Below, piece by piece: positions 1-7,800 of a DNA stretch of 64,000 bases. The position numbers and the translations under genes were made by a program. The notes beneath the pieces were generated by a model. That model had not been told where the DNA came from and ran no database searches. It saw nothing but the letters and a program-made list of their open reading frames with translations. Source of the DNA: Bacteroides caecigallinarum (GTDB lineage: Bacteria > Bacteroidota > Bacteroidia > Bacteroidales > Bacteroidaceae). Within the stretch, counting starts at the first letter, position 1, and each line of letters opens with the position of its first letter. The stretch is from the NCBI RefSeq assembly GCF_016901995.1, contig NZ_JACJLE010000006.1:1-64000 (forward strand), given 5' to 3'.

Positions 1-1
1 C

Positions 2-985
2 CTTTACTATATATTATTAGCTTTTTACTGTGTTTCTTGTGGACAAGGGAACAAGCAAAAAAATATTACAGATATTAGCATTTCGGAAAACAAAGACAAC
101 ACCGTTAATGTCATCAATCAGGCAAAACCCAAACTGATGATTATCCCAAGTGACAGAATGTTAAAGGACGAGAAATGCCTTACAATCAATACTTTCAATG
201 GGAAGAAAACTATAATAAGAGATATATCTGGATTTATAGTAAAAAGTGAAAAGTCAAATAGTATAATCTCGGCTATTCAAAAGTATTTCATACAAATAGG
301 ATATCCTCTGAATGATCTGGAACAATCACTTAAAGCCATAAATGACAGACAAATTTTGGATGAAGCTGACAATATTGTAAAAGACGCCAAGACACTTCTT
401 CTGAATACAGTTTCACCCGATATAATACTGGAACTTGACTATCAAGAAAATGTTATAACAGGAAGGACTTCAAGAAAATCGTATATCAATATAGCATTGT
501 CAGCCATAGATGTATATTCCGATAAAGTCATTGCCGTATCAAATAAAAATAATCTTGATATTAGTTTAGATGAATATTTGGAAAAAGGAATTACAAAAGA
601 TTTGGAAATACTTGAGCCTCAGCTAAGAAACTATTTCACTGATATCGTTGCTAATGGTAGAGAAATCTCATTTAGAGTTACTCTTAGCAATGACTGCCCA
701 ATCAATTTATCGGACATGTATAATAATGAAGGGGATACATATTCTGACTGGATTCGCCGCTGGGTAATAACAAATGCTAAAAACGGCAGTGCAAATATGG
801 TATCAAATACAAAAAAGGAAATGTCATTTACCAATGTGAGAATATCAAATGTAATGAATGATGGAACTCAATTTAATGCATACGAATTTGCAAGAAAGTT
901 CAGAAAAGATTTCTTCAAAACATTCTCCTTACAGTCAAGCAACAATTCTCAAGGCTTAGGTAATGCATTAGTAATCATAAATTAA
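2..985 (+). CDS. DUF6175-like lipoprotein, 5' end outside window
   Basis: The frame is open to the left edge, so the true start is outside the window. The first internal ATG is at 137, but the codons before it encode a hydrophobic run ending in V-S-C-G and then polar residues, which looks like the end of a lipoprotein signal peptide. I therefore reject 137 as the start. The mature part resembles the Bacteroidales family DUF6175: an opening KPKLMIIPSD strand, a GYPLNDLE segment and an FTDIVANGREISFRV stretch in the second half. The function of that family is unknown. The next gene starts 10 bases downstream, so the four genes up to 3137 are probably one operon. Family assignment is from memory of the pattern, without a search. 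Confidence 0.7.
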   Translation, partial: LYYILLAFYCVSCGQGNKQKNITDISISENKDNTVNVINQAKPKLMIIPSDRMLKDEKCLTINTFNGKKTIIRDISGFIVKSEKSNSIISAIQKYFIQIGYPLNDLEQSLKAINDRQILDEADNIVKDAKTLLLNTVSPDIILELDYQENVITGRTSRKSYINIALSAIDVYSDKVIAVSNKNNLDISLDEYLEKGITKDLEILEPQLRNYFTDIVANGREISFRVTLSNDCPINLSDMYNNEGDTYSDWIRRWVITNAKNGSANMVSNTKKEMSFTNVRISNVMNDGTQFNAYEFARKFRKDFFKTFSLQSSNNSQGLGNALVIIN

Positions 986-995
986 TCACTTATAT

Positions 996-2093
996 ATGAA
1001 AAAGATTATCCTATTGTTTGGTATAGTTTTATGTGGATGTGGAGCATGTTCGGAAAATAAAAAGAACAATAAGCCGACATTCAATCCGACTACACAAGAA
1101 ACTGTTGTAACCAATAAAATATCCAATATCAGCAAAACTGTATCTCCAATTAATGGCAATATTGCACTAAGCGTTATTGTACAAAACAATCTGCCATCAG
1201 AAAGTGCAGAATTACTGAAATCAAAGATTATAAATATTATAACACATAATGGTATAGCATCACAAGGCGTTAATCCACAAATCATAGTTGCTCCGACTTT
1301 GACAGAAATCAACTATGATATAACCTCTACCCTACCCCAAAAACATAAAATTAATTATAGTGCCACAATCTATATTGGAAATATTCTGACAGGAGAAATA
1401 TTCAATTCAATAAACAAAACGCTTATAGGAGTAGGCGATTCAAAGGAATTGGCTACTATAAATGCCATTTCTTCTATCTCTACAAATGATACAGATATAA
1501 CAAATCTCATTAGCGGAACTGAACAGAAAATCATCAATTATTATAATACTAATGGAGAATTATTACTGAATGAAGCTGTCGGCTACATTAATAATCATAA
1601 ATATGAAGAAGCATTAGCTATATTAAATTCAATACCAAATGAATGTCAGGAACTATATAGGAAATCTTCTAAAATGAGGTTTGATGCTATAGAAAAATAT
1701 ATGGAAAATAACTCCGATATAATGCTGAATGACTTTAAAGCGACATTAGGAACAGAAAGAGATAATATTGGAGGATTTTCTGAAAAAGCTATGGCTATAT
1801 ACAGGAATATACCATCGGATTCGAAGGCCAAAAAAGAAGCCGACAAAATATACTCTGAATATATAAAAAGCCTTAATCCGGAAGCTAAGCTAAAACATGA
1901 GCAGGACATGAGGGAATGGGATTCAACAATGAAACAGCTCGACAGACAGTATGAATTGGATATGTATAAAACAGAAATGTCAACAAAAGTAGCAATAGAA
2001 GGACAGACTACTTTGTTAGAAAAATACAAGAAAGATGTAAACTACGAGAAAATGAGCTGGTTAGGTAAATTATTCTATTTTGGAAAGGAATAA
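996..2093 (+). CDS. hypothetical lipoprotein with helical C-terminus
   Basis: A 365-residue protein starting at an ATG 10 bases after the preceding gene. The N-terminus (MKKIILLFGIVLCGC) is a lipoprotein signal with lipobox L-C-G-C, so Cys15 is the likely lipidated residue. Residues about 55-165 are predicted by eye as mixed alpha/beta. Residues about 180-240 contain a helix pair resembling a single TPR-like repeat (YINNHKYEEALAILNSIP). From about 285 to the end it is highly charged and probably a long helix or coiled coil. I do not recognise a named family. Its position directly after a DUF6175-like lipoprotein suggests they act together in the cell envelope, which is inference only. Confidence 0.7.
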   Translation: MKKIILLFGIVLCGCGACSENKKNNKPTFNPTTQETVVTNKISNISKTVSPINGNIALSVIVQNNLPSESAELLKSKIINIITHNGIASQGVNPQIIVAPTLTEINYDITSTLPQKHKINYSATIYIGNILTGEIFNSINKTLIGVGDSKELATINAISSISTNDTDITNLISGTEQKIINYYNTNGELLLNEAVGYINNHKYEEALAILNSIPNECQELYRKSSKMRFDAIEKYMENNSDIMLNDFKATLGTERDNIGGFSEKAMAIYRNIPSDSKAKKEADKIYSEYIKSLNPEAKLKHEQDMREWDSTMKQLDRQYELDMYKTEMSTKVAIEGQTTLLEKYKKDVNYEKMSWLGKLFYFGKE

Positions 2094-2097
2094 ATTC

Positions 2098-2763
2098 ATG
2101 AATAAAATAGGGTGTCTGATTGCTTTCTTTATTTTTTTAGTCATTGCCATAATTTATGACTGTGTTGATAGTAACAGAAGAAAAGAAGAAAGAGAAAAAT
2201 ACGATTCTTTGGAAAAAAGATTAATGGAATATGTAAATGAAAACGATTTTGAAACGGCATATAAGATTATGAACGAGGAAGGTATGAATATTGACTATGT
2301 GCCTATTGCTGAAATCGACTACATGATAAAGAACAAAGATTTCATTTTTGCTTTAAACATTTCCAAAGACAGACTAAAAGATGAAGGTTATTACGCAAAC
2401 TCTGTATTGGAGAACTTAATCTATATTTATAGTAATGGAGGGGAAGAAGATGTAATAAAAGCTATGTCGCTTATTAATTATCCTCTAATAAATAATGCAT
2501 CTCCAAGATATTGGGCTGGTACTGGATATTCATCAATCATGTGTCATTGGGCAACCGACGAAATAAATGAAATACATAGCAAGAATAATAATGCCATAAA
2601 AAAGCTATTGATACATTTAGACTATCAAGGAGCAGAATTAAGCCCGAAGTTCAAGAAAACTTTAGTTGCTCTACTACTACCTTCTACATCTTACGATGGT
2701 GACGATGTAATATATAATTACGATGATGCTAACAAAATATGTAAAGAATTCAGACTAAAATGA
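2098..2763 (+). CDS. hypothetical membrane-anchored protein
   Basis: A 221-residue protein. The frame also permits a TTG start at 2080 that would overlap the previous gene, but the ATG at 2098 is preferred: it has a GGAAAGGA purine-rich stretch 5-15 bases upstream and begins at once with a hydrophobic segment (GCLIAFFIFLVIAIIYD, about residues 4-20). That segment is a single membrane anchor or uncleaved signal. The remainder is soluble and helical, with a TPR-like look (NDFETAYKIMNEEG). No family was recognised. Its stop overlaps the next start (ATGA), so the two genes are likely translationally coupled. Confidence 0.65.
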   Translation: MNKIGCLIAFFIFLVIAIIYDCVDSNRRKEEREKYDSLEKRLMEYVNENDFETAYKIMNEEGMNIDYVPIAEIDYMIKNKDFIFALNISKDRLKDEGYYANSVLENLIYIYSNGGEEDVIKAMSLINYPLINNASPRYWAGTGYSSIMCHWATDEINEIHSKNNNAIKKLLIHLDYQGAELSPKFKKTLVALLLPSTSYDGDDVIYNYDDANKICKEFRLK

Positions 2764-3137
2764 AAACATTACTCTACATTCTTGCCAATGGCATATACGC
2801 ATTCCTTACCTTATCAATATTTTTAGGATATTTTGCATTAAAATATTGTAGTTACACAATATCTGATAATGGTGAAGATATAAATCTTTTAGGAAAAGTT
2901 ATTTTCATTGCTACATGCATTATAGCAATAATAATGTCTATACCAATAGGTATATTTGCTTACAAGAACTTTGATGAAGTTTTATCAAGAAGTGACAAGT
3001 ACAGGTCAAGCAAAGTAGATCTTATGCAGAAAAGAATAAAACACTCATTTGGCATTGCTATAGCCAGCTTTTTTACTTTAGTGCTTACTATTCCAAGTAT
3101 ATGCATGTTTGTACTTTCTGTATTCATAAAAGAATAG
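2760..3137 (+). CDS. small integral membrane protein
   Basis: A 125-residue protein whose ATG overlaps the TGA of the preceding gene by an ATGA junction. It has three hydrophobic segments: about residues 3-27, 45-70 and 98-122. A charged loop with basic residues (RSDKYRSSKVDLMQKRIKHS) lies between the second and third. No catalytic motif or family was recognised. It is the last gene of the AT-rich left-edge cluster and is followed by a strong hairpin at 3261-3305. Codon use is A/T-rich like its three upstream neighbours, which differs from the higher GC of the insertion sequence that follows. Confidence 0.6.
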   Translation: MKTLLYILANGIYAFLTLSIFLGYFALKYCSYTISDNGEDINLLGKVIFIATCIIAIIMSIPIGIFAYKNFDEVLSRSDKYRSSKVDLMQKRIKHSFGIAIASFFTLVLTIPSICMFVLSVFIKE

Positions 3138-3260
3138 AATAGATACAACATTAAACACTGATTAAACATCATTTAAATACCGTTTAAAAACTATTAGAGA
3201 AAGGATTAAAAAGCTTTGCAAAACCTTTGCAAGAATATTGCAAACCTTACCCATAATAAT

Positions 3261-3305
3261 AAGACGCATAACGAATGGCCTCAGAACCCATTCATTATGC
3301 GTCTT
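3261..3305 (+). terminator. hairpin closing the left-edge operon
   Basis: An 18-bp arm (3261-3278) pairs with 3288-3305 with one mismatch around a nine-base loop, followed by CTCCTTTTGT. It lies 124 bases after the last stop of the cluster and just outside the left end of the insertion sequence. The T-run is short, so it could also be a protein site or a remnant of earlier insertion. Confidence 0.6.
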
Positions 3306-3321
3306 CTCCTTTTGTCTTACC

Positions 3322-3338
3322 CTGAAAAAAGTTGACTC
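3322..3338 (+). repeat. left terminal inverted repeat of the IS
   Basis: CTGAAAAAAGTTGACTC. It pairs with 4808-4824 in 14 of 17 positions and begins with the TG dinucleotide usual for IS3-family ends. The first 12 bases recur in direct orientation at 4690-4701. Confidence 0.75.
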
Positions 3339-3352
3339 ATAAAACCAACATT

Positions 3353-3742
3353 ATGAGTTCACAAATTTCTAGAGAAAAACGAGAAAGAGGTATCCTACTT
3401 CATAAGCAAGGCTATTCTTATCGTCAAATAGGCGAAAAATTAGGTGTATCCCCTGCCACAGTATGGAATTGGGTTAGTAAATTTGCAACAGAAACTCAAT
3501 CCGTAATGAAAAAGAAGTCTTCAGTACCCTCTAAAAGATTAGTTGGAGCAAGAGCTCCGGAAATGGCAGTTCCATTGTCAACAGTCACAAAATGCTCAGA
3601 GACCGATGCACAAAAGATTGCACGCCTTGAGCGCGAACTTCAGGAAGCACGCATGCTGTCCGACATCTACAACGAGATAATCAACGTAGCCGAGGAAAAA
3701 TTCAATATCCAGATAAGAAAAAAAGCTGGCACCAAGCAATGA
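3353..3742 (+). CDS. IS3-family transposase OrfA
   Basis: A 129-residue DNA-binding subunit. A TTG at 3332 in the same frame lies inside the terminal inverted repeat, so the ATG at 3353 is the better start. Residues about 10-45 form a helix-turn-helix (QGYSYRQIGEKLGVSPATVWNWV) of the kind that binds IS3 ends. Residues about 85-125 form a leucine/charge-rich helix expected for OrfA-OrfB dimerisation. The stop overlaps the orfB start (ATGA). A run of seven A residues at 3718-3724 sits in the position and phase expected for programmed -1 frameshifting, which would give an OrfAB fusion transposase. Confidence 0.85.
   Translation: MSSQISREKRERGILLHKQGYSYRQIGEKLGVSPATVWNWVSKFATETQSVMKKKSSVPSKRLVGARAPEMAVPLSTVTKCSETDAQKIARLERELQEARMLSDIYNEIINVAEEKFNIQIRKKAGTKQ
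3718..3724 (+). other. candidate -1 frameshift slippery heptamer
   Basis: In the orfA frame the sequence reads AGA AAA AAA GCT, giving the heptamer A-AAA-AAA. After a -1 slip the frame continues AGC TGG CAC CAA GCA ATG directly into orfB without a stop. This matches the usual IS3 strategy for making OrfAB, although ATGA re-initiation is an alternative. Confidence 0.55.
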
Positions 3743-4680
3743 AGAACCTGCATGCACAATCTCCCAAGAAGTATCCAATTGAGTTGATGTGCAGATTGTT
3801 TGGTGTTAGCAAGCAGGCTTATCACAAGCAGAAAGGCCAATCGGCAGCTCGCAAGGCTGCCATTGAAGCCTTTGCTTTGGAATATATAAGAAGTATCCGG
3901 AAGACAGCTCCCGGAATAGGCGGCATGAAGCTTTGGTATATGTATCGTTGTGAATTTCCCGACAGGGAGCGTCTAGGGCGTGACCGGTTCGAGGATCTGA
4001 TTATTCGTCATGGCCTGAATGTGCGCAAGCGCATGCGTAAACCACGAACCACCGATTCCACACATGGACTTCCGGTATATCCCAATCTTGTACGCAGTTT
4101 TCTTCCGGAGCGTGTAAACCGACTGTGGGTAAGTGATATCACCTACATCAAAGTCTGGCTTTCCGAATCCTGTTATACATTCGCCTATCTCTCGCTCATA
4201 ACCGATGCTTACAGCCATGAGATAGTAGGTTGGGCCGTAGGAAAGACTCTGGAAACGTGCTATGTCTCTGAGGCTCTGACGATGGCACTACACCGTCTTG
4301 ACGGCAAAGGTGAGGAAAACGTCTCCGGACTTATACATCATAGCGACAGAGGCGTACAATATGCTTCTGATGAATACGTCAGTTTGCTCCACGAAAACAA
4401 TATTTGTATCAGCATGACTGAGAATGGTGACCCCAAAGAGAATGCTATTGCAGAGCGCGTTAACCAGACTGTTAAAAACGAGTTGCTGAAGGACATACGC
4501 TTCCACTCACTAGCGGAAATCAAAGATGCCCTGAAAGTCGCTGTGGAGTTCTACAACACGCGCAGGCCCCATATGAGTGTTGATATGATGACACCTGAAG
4601 AAGCCGCACGCTGCAATGGGGAAATTCGCAAGTGGTGGCATTCATATCGCGAGGATGCAATAAAAAAGCAGACAGCATAG
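3739..4680 (+). CDS. IS3-family transposase OrfB (DDE integrase)
   Basis: A 313-residue catalytic subunit that cleaves and joins DNA ends during transposition. The N-terminal part (to about residue 110) has the HTH_21-like region (IRKTAPGIGGMKLWYMY). The rve integrase core follows with all three acidic residues visible: D in LWVSDITYIKV, D in GLIHHSDRGVQYAS, and E in NAIAERVNQTVKNE, with the expected spacing and a K/R seven residues after E. Length is normal for an IS3 OrfB. There is no frameshift or stop, so the element is probably still active or recently arrived. Confidence 0.9.
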   Translation: MKNLHAQSPKKYPIELMCRLFGVSKQAYHKQKGQSAARKAAIEAFALEYIRSIRKTAPGIGGMKLWYMYRCEFPDRERLGRDRFEDLIIRHGLNVRKRMRKPRTTDSTHGLPVYPNLVRSFLPERVNRLWVSDITYIKVWLSESCYTFAYLSLITDAYSHEIVGWAVGKTLETCYVSEALTMALHRLDGKGEENVSGLIHHSDRGVQYASDEYVSLLHENNICISMTENGDPKENAIAERVNQTVKNELLKDIRFHSLAEIKDALKVAVEFYNTRRPHMSVDMMTPEEAARCNGEIRKWWHSYREDAIKKQTA

Positions 4681-4689
4681 GGATAATCG

Positions 4690-4701
4690 CTGAAAAAAGT
4701 T
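4690..4701 (+). repeat. direct copy of the left IS end
   Basis: CTGAAAAAAGTT is identical to bases 3322-3333 and in the same orientation, starting 10 bases after the orfB stop. It runs into TTACCTTTG, which contains an outward-facing TAnnTTTG -7 promoter-like element (4702-4709). It may be a remnant of a tandem or circular-junction event. Confidence 0.5.
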
Positions 4702-4718
4702 TACCTTTGCCCATAGTA

Positions 4719-4755
4719 GGGGTTGACTTACGGCCTACGGCCTCCAGTCAACCCC
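4719..4755. repeat. hairpin in the IS right end
   Basis: GGGGTTGACT (4719-4728) is perfectly complementary to AGTCAACCCC (4746-4755). The loop contains a duplicated ACGGCCT. It could terminate transposase transcription or protect the element from read-through, but no T-run follows. Confidence 0.5.
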
Positions 4756-4849
4756 TCCCAGGGATAAAACAAAGAACAGTCAACTCCCGTTAGGGATAAG
4801 TATAATAGAGTCAACTTAAATCAGTGGTAATGACATGATAACAGTCAAC
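4746..4849. repeat. iterated AGTCAAC motifs at the IS right end
   Basis: AGTCAAC occurs at 4746, 4778, 4809 and 4843, in one orientation and 31-34 bases apart, which is close to three helical turns. The same heptamer in inverse orientation (GTTGACT) is in the left terminal repeat and at 4722. The regular phasing on one face of the helix suggests binding sites for the transposase or another protein. Confidence 0.55.
4808..4824 (-). repeat. right terminal inverted repeat of the IS
   Basis: GAGTCAACTTAAATCAG pairs with the left end in 14 of 17 bases. A weaker IR-like sequence (AGTCAACCAAAATCAG) ends at 4858, so the exact boundary is ambiguous. Confidence 0.6.
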
Positions 4850-4918
4850 CAAAATCAGGAAAAGACATTTTCAAAATATGTTCACTGCCCGTTCAGCAGC
4901 CGTTCACTGAACAGAATA

Positions 4919-6259
4919 TCATTTTCCACTCTTTGTAGCCTTAGCATAAATTATAAGCGCAATAGCCGAAATGGCACCAATACCTGTAAACCAGTACCAG
5001 ATGTAATGCGCGTTTGCTGCATCGGCTTTCCATGCCTCTACGGAATCATACAGTGCTGGATCAGGACAATATGCTGTGAGAAGAATACCTGACAAACCGA
5101 AACCGATTACTGAAGCAAGGAATGAGTGAAGATGACTGAATCCCAGATACAGTCCCTCCTCTCCTTTTGGAGCCTGCAATGAGAAGAATTCCATATATCG
5201 CGGAGATATGAAACATTCGGCAAGTGCCTGCACGGCAATTCCGGCAATCATCATCACTGTTATGGGATGCATTCCGAAAATATCTCCTTCGAACAGATTT
5301 CCAGACGCCATAATCAATGCGGAAAGAGGTATAAGGAACATTCCTACCGCCATTGATGTCAGAGCCTTACGCTTTGCCATAAGCTGTGTAATGATGTTCA
5401 CGAATATTACCACCACGAACGGATTGACATTGGCAATCCATCCCGGTTTTGCAGTCTCGCCCGCCATACGGATTACGTACTTAGGCATTGTGGCATACAT
5501 CTGATGCTGTATCATCCAGAAACCTGTCACTATAAGTATCAGCAACAGGAGACGTCCGTTGGTAAATACCTTACCCAATCCACGGAACACTTCCGCCATA
5601 CTTTTTCCCTCACCTGATGTATTGGCAGAATGGAAGAAAAAGAATATAGTAAGCAAAGCGATGAAACACAATGTGGCTGAGAAGAAATTTATATAGATAT
5701 AAGCCTCATCGCCTACTATCGAACGCATAGGATCGACAAAACATTTACCCGTAAATGCTCCGATATTTACCATCATATAGAATATCGAATATCCGCGTGC
5801 ACGCGTTTCGGATGTTGTTTCTCTGGCCACAGAAGCAGAGATTATAGATTTGATAAAAGAACCTCCAATCACAAGTATCACCATCACTGGCACAATGAGC
5901 AGACGCAGACTGCTGGTTTCAAGTCCTGTAAAATGAGTTTTTTCGCCATATTCTACCAATCCTGCCGACTCAAGCATCACAGGAAGCATACCCAACCCTA
6001 GGTATCCTATTGTAAGCAGCGTAAATGCAATCAGTATTGCCTTACGATAACCAATCTTATCGGCAAACGCTCCGGTAAACATAGGAAGGAAATAAAGTCC
6101 TCCGGAGAAAAGACCTGAAATAAGACTCGCTTCAATATCGTTGAAGCCTAATGTGTTAGATAGATAAAGTGTAATTACGATAAAGATGGCATAATAGGCC
6201 ATACGTTCAAAAAGTTCCGACAAGTTGGCTGTCCAGAACGCACGAGAGAATTTTGTCAT
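4919..6259 (-). CDS. POT/MFS-type proton-coupled transporter
   Basis: A 446-residue polytopic inner-membrane protein with about 12 hydrophobic segments. The first segment carries ELFERMAYYAIFI, which matches the ExxERxxYY signature of proton-dependent oligopeptide transporters, followed by the MFS loop motif GAFADKIGYRKAI at about residues 65-77. By family it would import di- or tripeptides with protons, but substrate choice cannot be read from sequence. A TTG three bases upstream (6262) could also initiate; the ATG at 6259 is preferred. It stands alone between the insertion sequence and a YccF gene on the same strand. Confidence 0.8.
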   Translation of the reverse strand: MTKFSRAFWTANLSELFERMAYYAIFIVITLYLSNTLGFNDIEASLISGLFSGGLYFLPMFTGAFADKIGYRKAILIAFTLLTIGYLGLGMLPVMLESAGLVEYGEKTHFTGLETSSLRLLIVPVMVILVIGGSFIKSIISASVARETTSETRARGYSIFYMMVNIGAFTGKCFVDPMRSIVGDEAYIYINFFSATLCFIALLTIFFFFHSANTSGEGKSMAEVFRGLGKVFTNGRLLLLILIVTGFWMIQHQMYATMPKYVIRMAGETAKPGWIANVNPFVVVIFVNIITQLMAKRKALTSMAVGMFLIPLSALIMASGNLFEGDIFGMHPITVMMIAGIAVQALAECFISPRYMEFFSLQAPKGEEGLYLGFSHLHSFLASVIGFGLSGILLTAYCPDPALYDSVEAWKADAANAHYIWYWFTGIGAISAIALIIYAKATKSGK

Positions 6260-6296
6260 CAATTAAAAATGTATTAATGGTTAAAAAATAATAGTG

Positions 6297-6665
6297 TCAG
6301 GATATAGTTTTACCAAACGGAGTCAAAGCCAGTCCAGCGAGTTTGAAATGTTGCATTCCGAAAGGTATTCCTATCACTGTAATGCACAATAAGGCACCGA
6401 AAAGAAGATGTGTAAGAGCAATCCATACACCCCCCAAAAGTATCCACAACAAATTCATGAATACACTAAGACATCCTCCATCTGAAGATGTGCTTTGTAC
6501 CTTCACCCCAAAAGGAAAAAGCGCAAGCATTGCCAGCTTTAGAGTCTGGAGACCAAAAGGAATCCCTATGATGGTAATCATAAGAAGAAAACTGGAAATC
6601 ACATATTCCAGGCATACGAATAATCCGCCGAAGATTATCCAAAGAATGTTCATCAAAATATTCAT
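6297..6665 (-). CDS. yccF: YccF-domain inner membrane protein
   Basis: A 122-residue membrane protein made of two similar halves. Each has a hydrophobic helix pair followed by an I-G-I-P-F-G motif (TIIGIPFGLQTLKLA and TVIGIPFGMQHFKLA), the hallmark of the YccF (DUF307) family. The half-repeat structure and length match that family. The biochemical role is not established. The upstream intergenic gap holds a GTTGTTGGTTA repeat tract rather than a recognisable promoter, suggesting co-transcription with the lysozyme gene behind it. Confidence 0.85.
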   Translation of the reverse strand: MNILMNILWIIFGGLFVCLEYVISSFLLMITIIGIPFGLQTLKLAMLALFPFGVKVQSTSSDGGCLSVFMNLLWILLGGVWIALTHLLFGALLCITVIGIPFGMQHFKLAGLALTPFGKTIS

Positions 6666-6671
6666 GGGTTT

Positions 6672-6713
6672 GTTGTTGGTTATTAGTTGTTAGTTGTTGG
6701 TTATTGGTTGTTA
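6672..6713. repeat. two 21-bp tandem GTTGTTGGTTATT units
   Basis: Bases 6672-6692 and 6693-6713 are copies with one difference (A/G), and a third partial unit follows. The same low-complexity family recurs at 37175-37207. Both lie in the gap just upstream of a minus-strand gene within a co-directional pair. Confidence 0.7.
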
Positions 6714-6748
6714 GTTGTCAGCAACCGGCAGGGGCTAATTATTAGCTA

Positions 6749-7657
6749 TTAATTCTTAATTGTTAATTCCAGTAAGTCGCTCATGGAACCGTTGAACACA
6801 TTCAAATCGACTTGCTCATTTATTCCCGGCATAGTTCCTACATCCGTGTGTTGCCAAAATTTCCATTCGCCTTCGTATCTCACCGAATCCACATAATAAT
6901 GTGCAATCCAATAAGGATATGTATTAAAAACAGAATCGGACAAATATTTGTTCTTGAATTTATAAGAAGTGTATAATATAGGCTTTACTTTATAATGTCT
7001 TTCAACCCTGTTCAACCATACAAGCAGGTCTCTTTTCAGTTTAACCGCATCCTTTGGTCTTTTCTCAATATCAAGTACCGGAGGCAAGTCGCCCGCTTTC
7101 AATTTTACATTGTCTATAAAGAAATCGGCCTGCTTTATAGGATCTGTGTTAGGATTATAAAAATGATATGCTCCACGTATAAAATGAGTGCTATCAGCTT
7201 CAGCAAAGTTATAGTCGAAAGCCTTATCCTTAAAATCTCCTCCTTCTGTAGCCTTTATAAATACGAAACGTACAGGAAACTGTGCATACTGTACACTTTT
7301 CAATACTTTCCAGTCTATTTCGTCCTGATGATGTGAAACATCTATTCCATGTACCGCATATCCATAAGGGAGACAAACTCCGTATGCTTTCATCCCATAA
7401 CACGGTTTCCACCTGTATGAATACGGACGTATGAAGAAATAATAAAATCCAACCACGAATATCAATGCACCGACTGCCATCAATACATAATGGGCAGTAT
7501 CCGACAGTTTTACAGACTGTGACTGTTTCTTTGAAGTGGAAGATTTAGCCCTTACCGGTTTGCGACTTCCGCCATTTGCTGTTTGCAACGGTTTGCGCCT
7601 TGTGGCAGGCCTTTTTGCAGCCTTCTTCTCCACAGAAACTTTCGGTTCTTTAATCAT
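6749..7657 (-). CDS. GH25 lysozyme, membrane-anchored
   Basis: A 302-residue muramidase-type glycoside hydrolase. The first about 50 residues are very basic (Lys/Arg/Ser-rich), followed by one transmembrane helix (HYVLMAVGALIFVVGFYYFF, about residues 57-76). The enzyme therefore faces the periplasm from the inner membrane. The GH25 catalytic domain starts at HGIDVSHHQ (about 104) and contains FIKATEGG, GAYHFYNP and PPVLDIEKRP, which supply the Asp and Glu expected for catalysis, and ends with a WQHTD motif. By family it cleaves the MurNAc-GlcNAc bond in peptidoglycan. The basic tail may contact nucleic acid or acidic envelope polymers; that is speculation. Confidence 0.88.
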   Translation of the reverse strand: MIKEPKVSVEKKAAKRPATRRKPLQTANGGSRKPVRAKSSTSKKQSQSVKLSDTAHYVLMAVGALIFVVGFYYFFIRPYSYRWKPCYGMKAYGVCLPYGYAVHGIDVSHHQDEIDWKVLKSVQYAQFPVRFVFIKATEGGDFKDKAFDYNFAEADSTHFIRGAYHFYNPNTDPIKQADFFIDNVKLKAGDLPPVLDIEKRPKDAVKLKRDLLVWLNRVERHYKVKPILYTSYKFKNKYLSDSVFNTYPYWIAHYYVDSVRYEGEWKFWQHTDVGTMPGINEQVDLNVFNGSMSDLLELTIKN

Positions 7658-7718
7658 GGTTTAAAATATTATTATAAAAATCAGACAGAGAGTTACAAGT
7701 ACATACACTATAGTAAAA

Positions 7719-7766
7719 GAATCACCACAGGAGCATACATACTCTGTTGCTTGTCTGTGGTGATTC
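7719..7766 (-). terminator. terminator of pfp
   Basis: A perfect 12-bp inverted repeat (GAATCACCACAG at 7719-7730, CTGTGGTGATTC at 7755-7766). On the minus strand it is followed by TTTTAC, fitting a Rho-independent terminator 35 bases after the pfp stop. Confidence 0.7.
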
Positions 7767-7800
7767 CTGGCAATTATATCATATCAGTCATTAACCGATA

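Larger units (their letters stand above)
3322..4824 (+). mobile_element. IS3-family insertion sequence
   Basis: A complete-looking IS3-family element of about 1.5 kb. It has two overlapping genes (orfA with a helix-turn-helix, orfB with a DDE integrase core) and imperfect terminal inverted repeats: CTGAAAAAAGTTGACTC at 3322-3338 against GAGTCAACTTAAATCAG at 4808-4824 (14 of 17 pair). I found no convincing 3-5 bp target-site duplication. The right boundary is uncertain because a second IR-like sequence ends at 4858 and the right end carries several repeated AGTCAAC motifs. Both genes are intact. GC is clearly higher than in the flanking left cluster, consistent with acquisition from elsewhere. 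Confidence 0.85.

Noticed and set aside
137-139. ATG as the start of the first gene
   Set aside because: The frame continues upstream with a lipoprotein signal, so the true start is outside the window.
3332-3352. TTG start for IS orfA
   Set aside because: It lies inside the terminal inverted repeat; ATG at 3353 is the normal choice.
3310-4870. Target-site duplication of the IS
   Set aside because: No 3-5 bp direct repeat matches at either candidate boundary (4824 or 4858).
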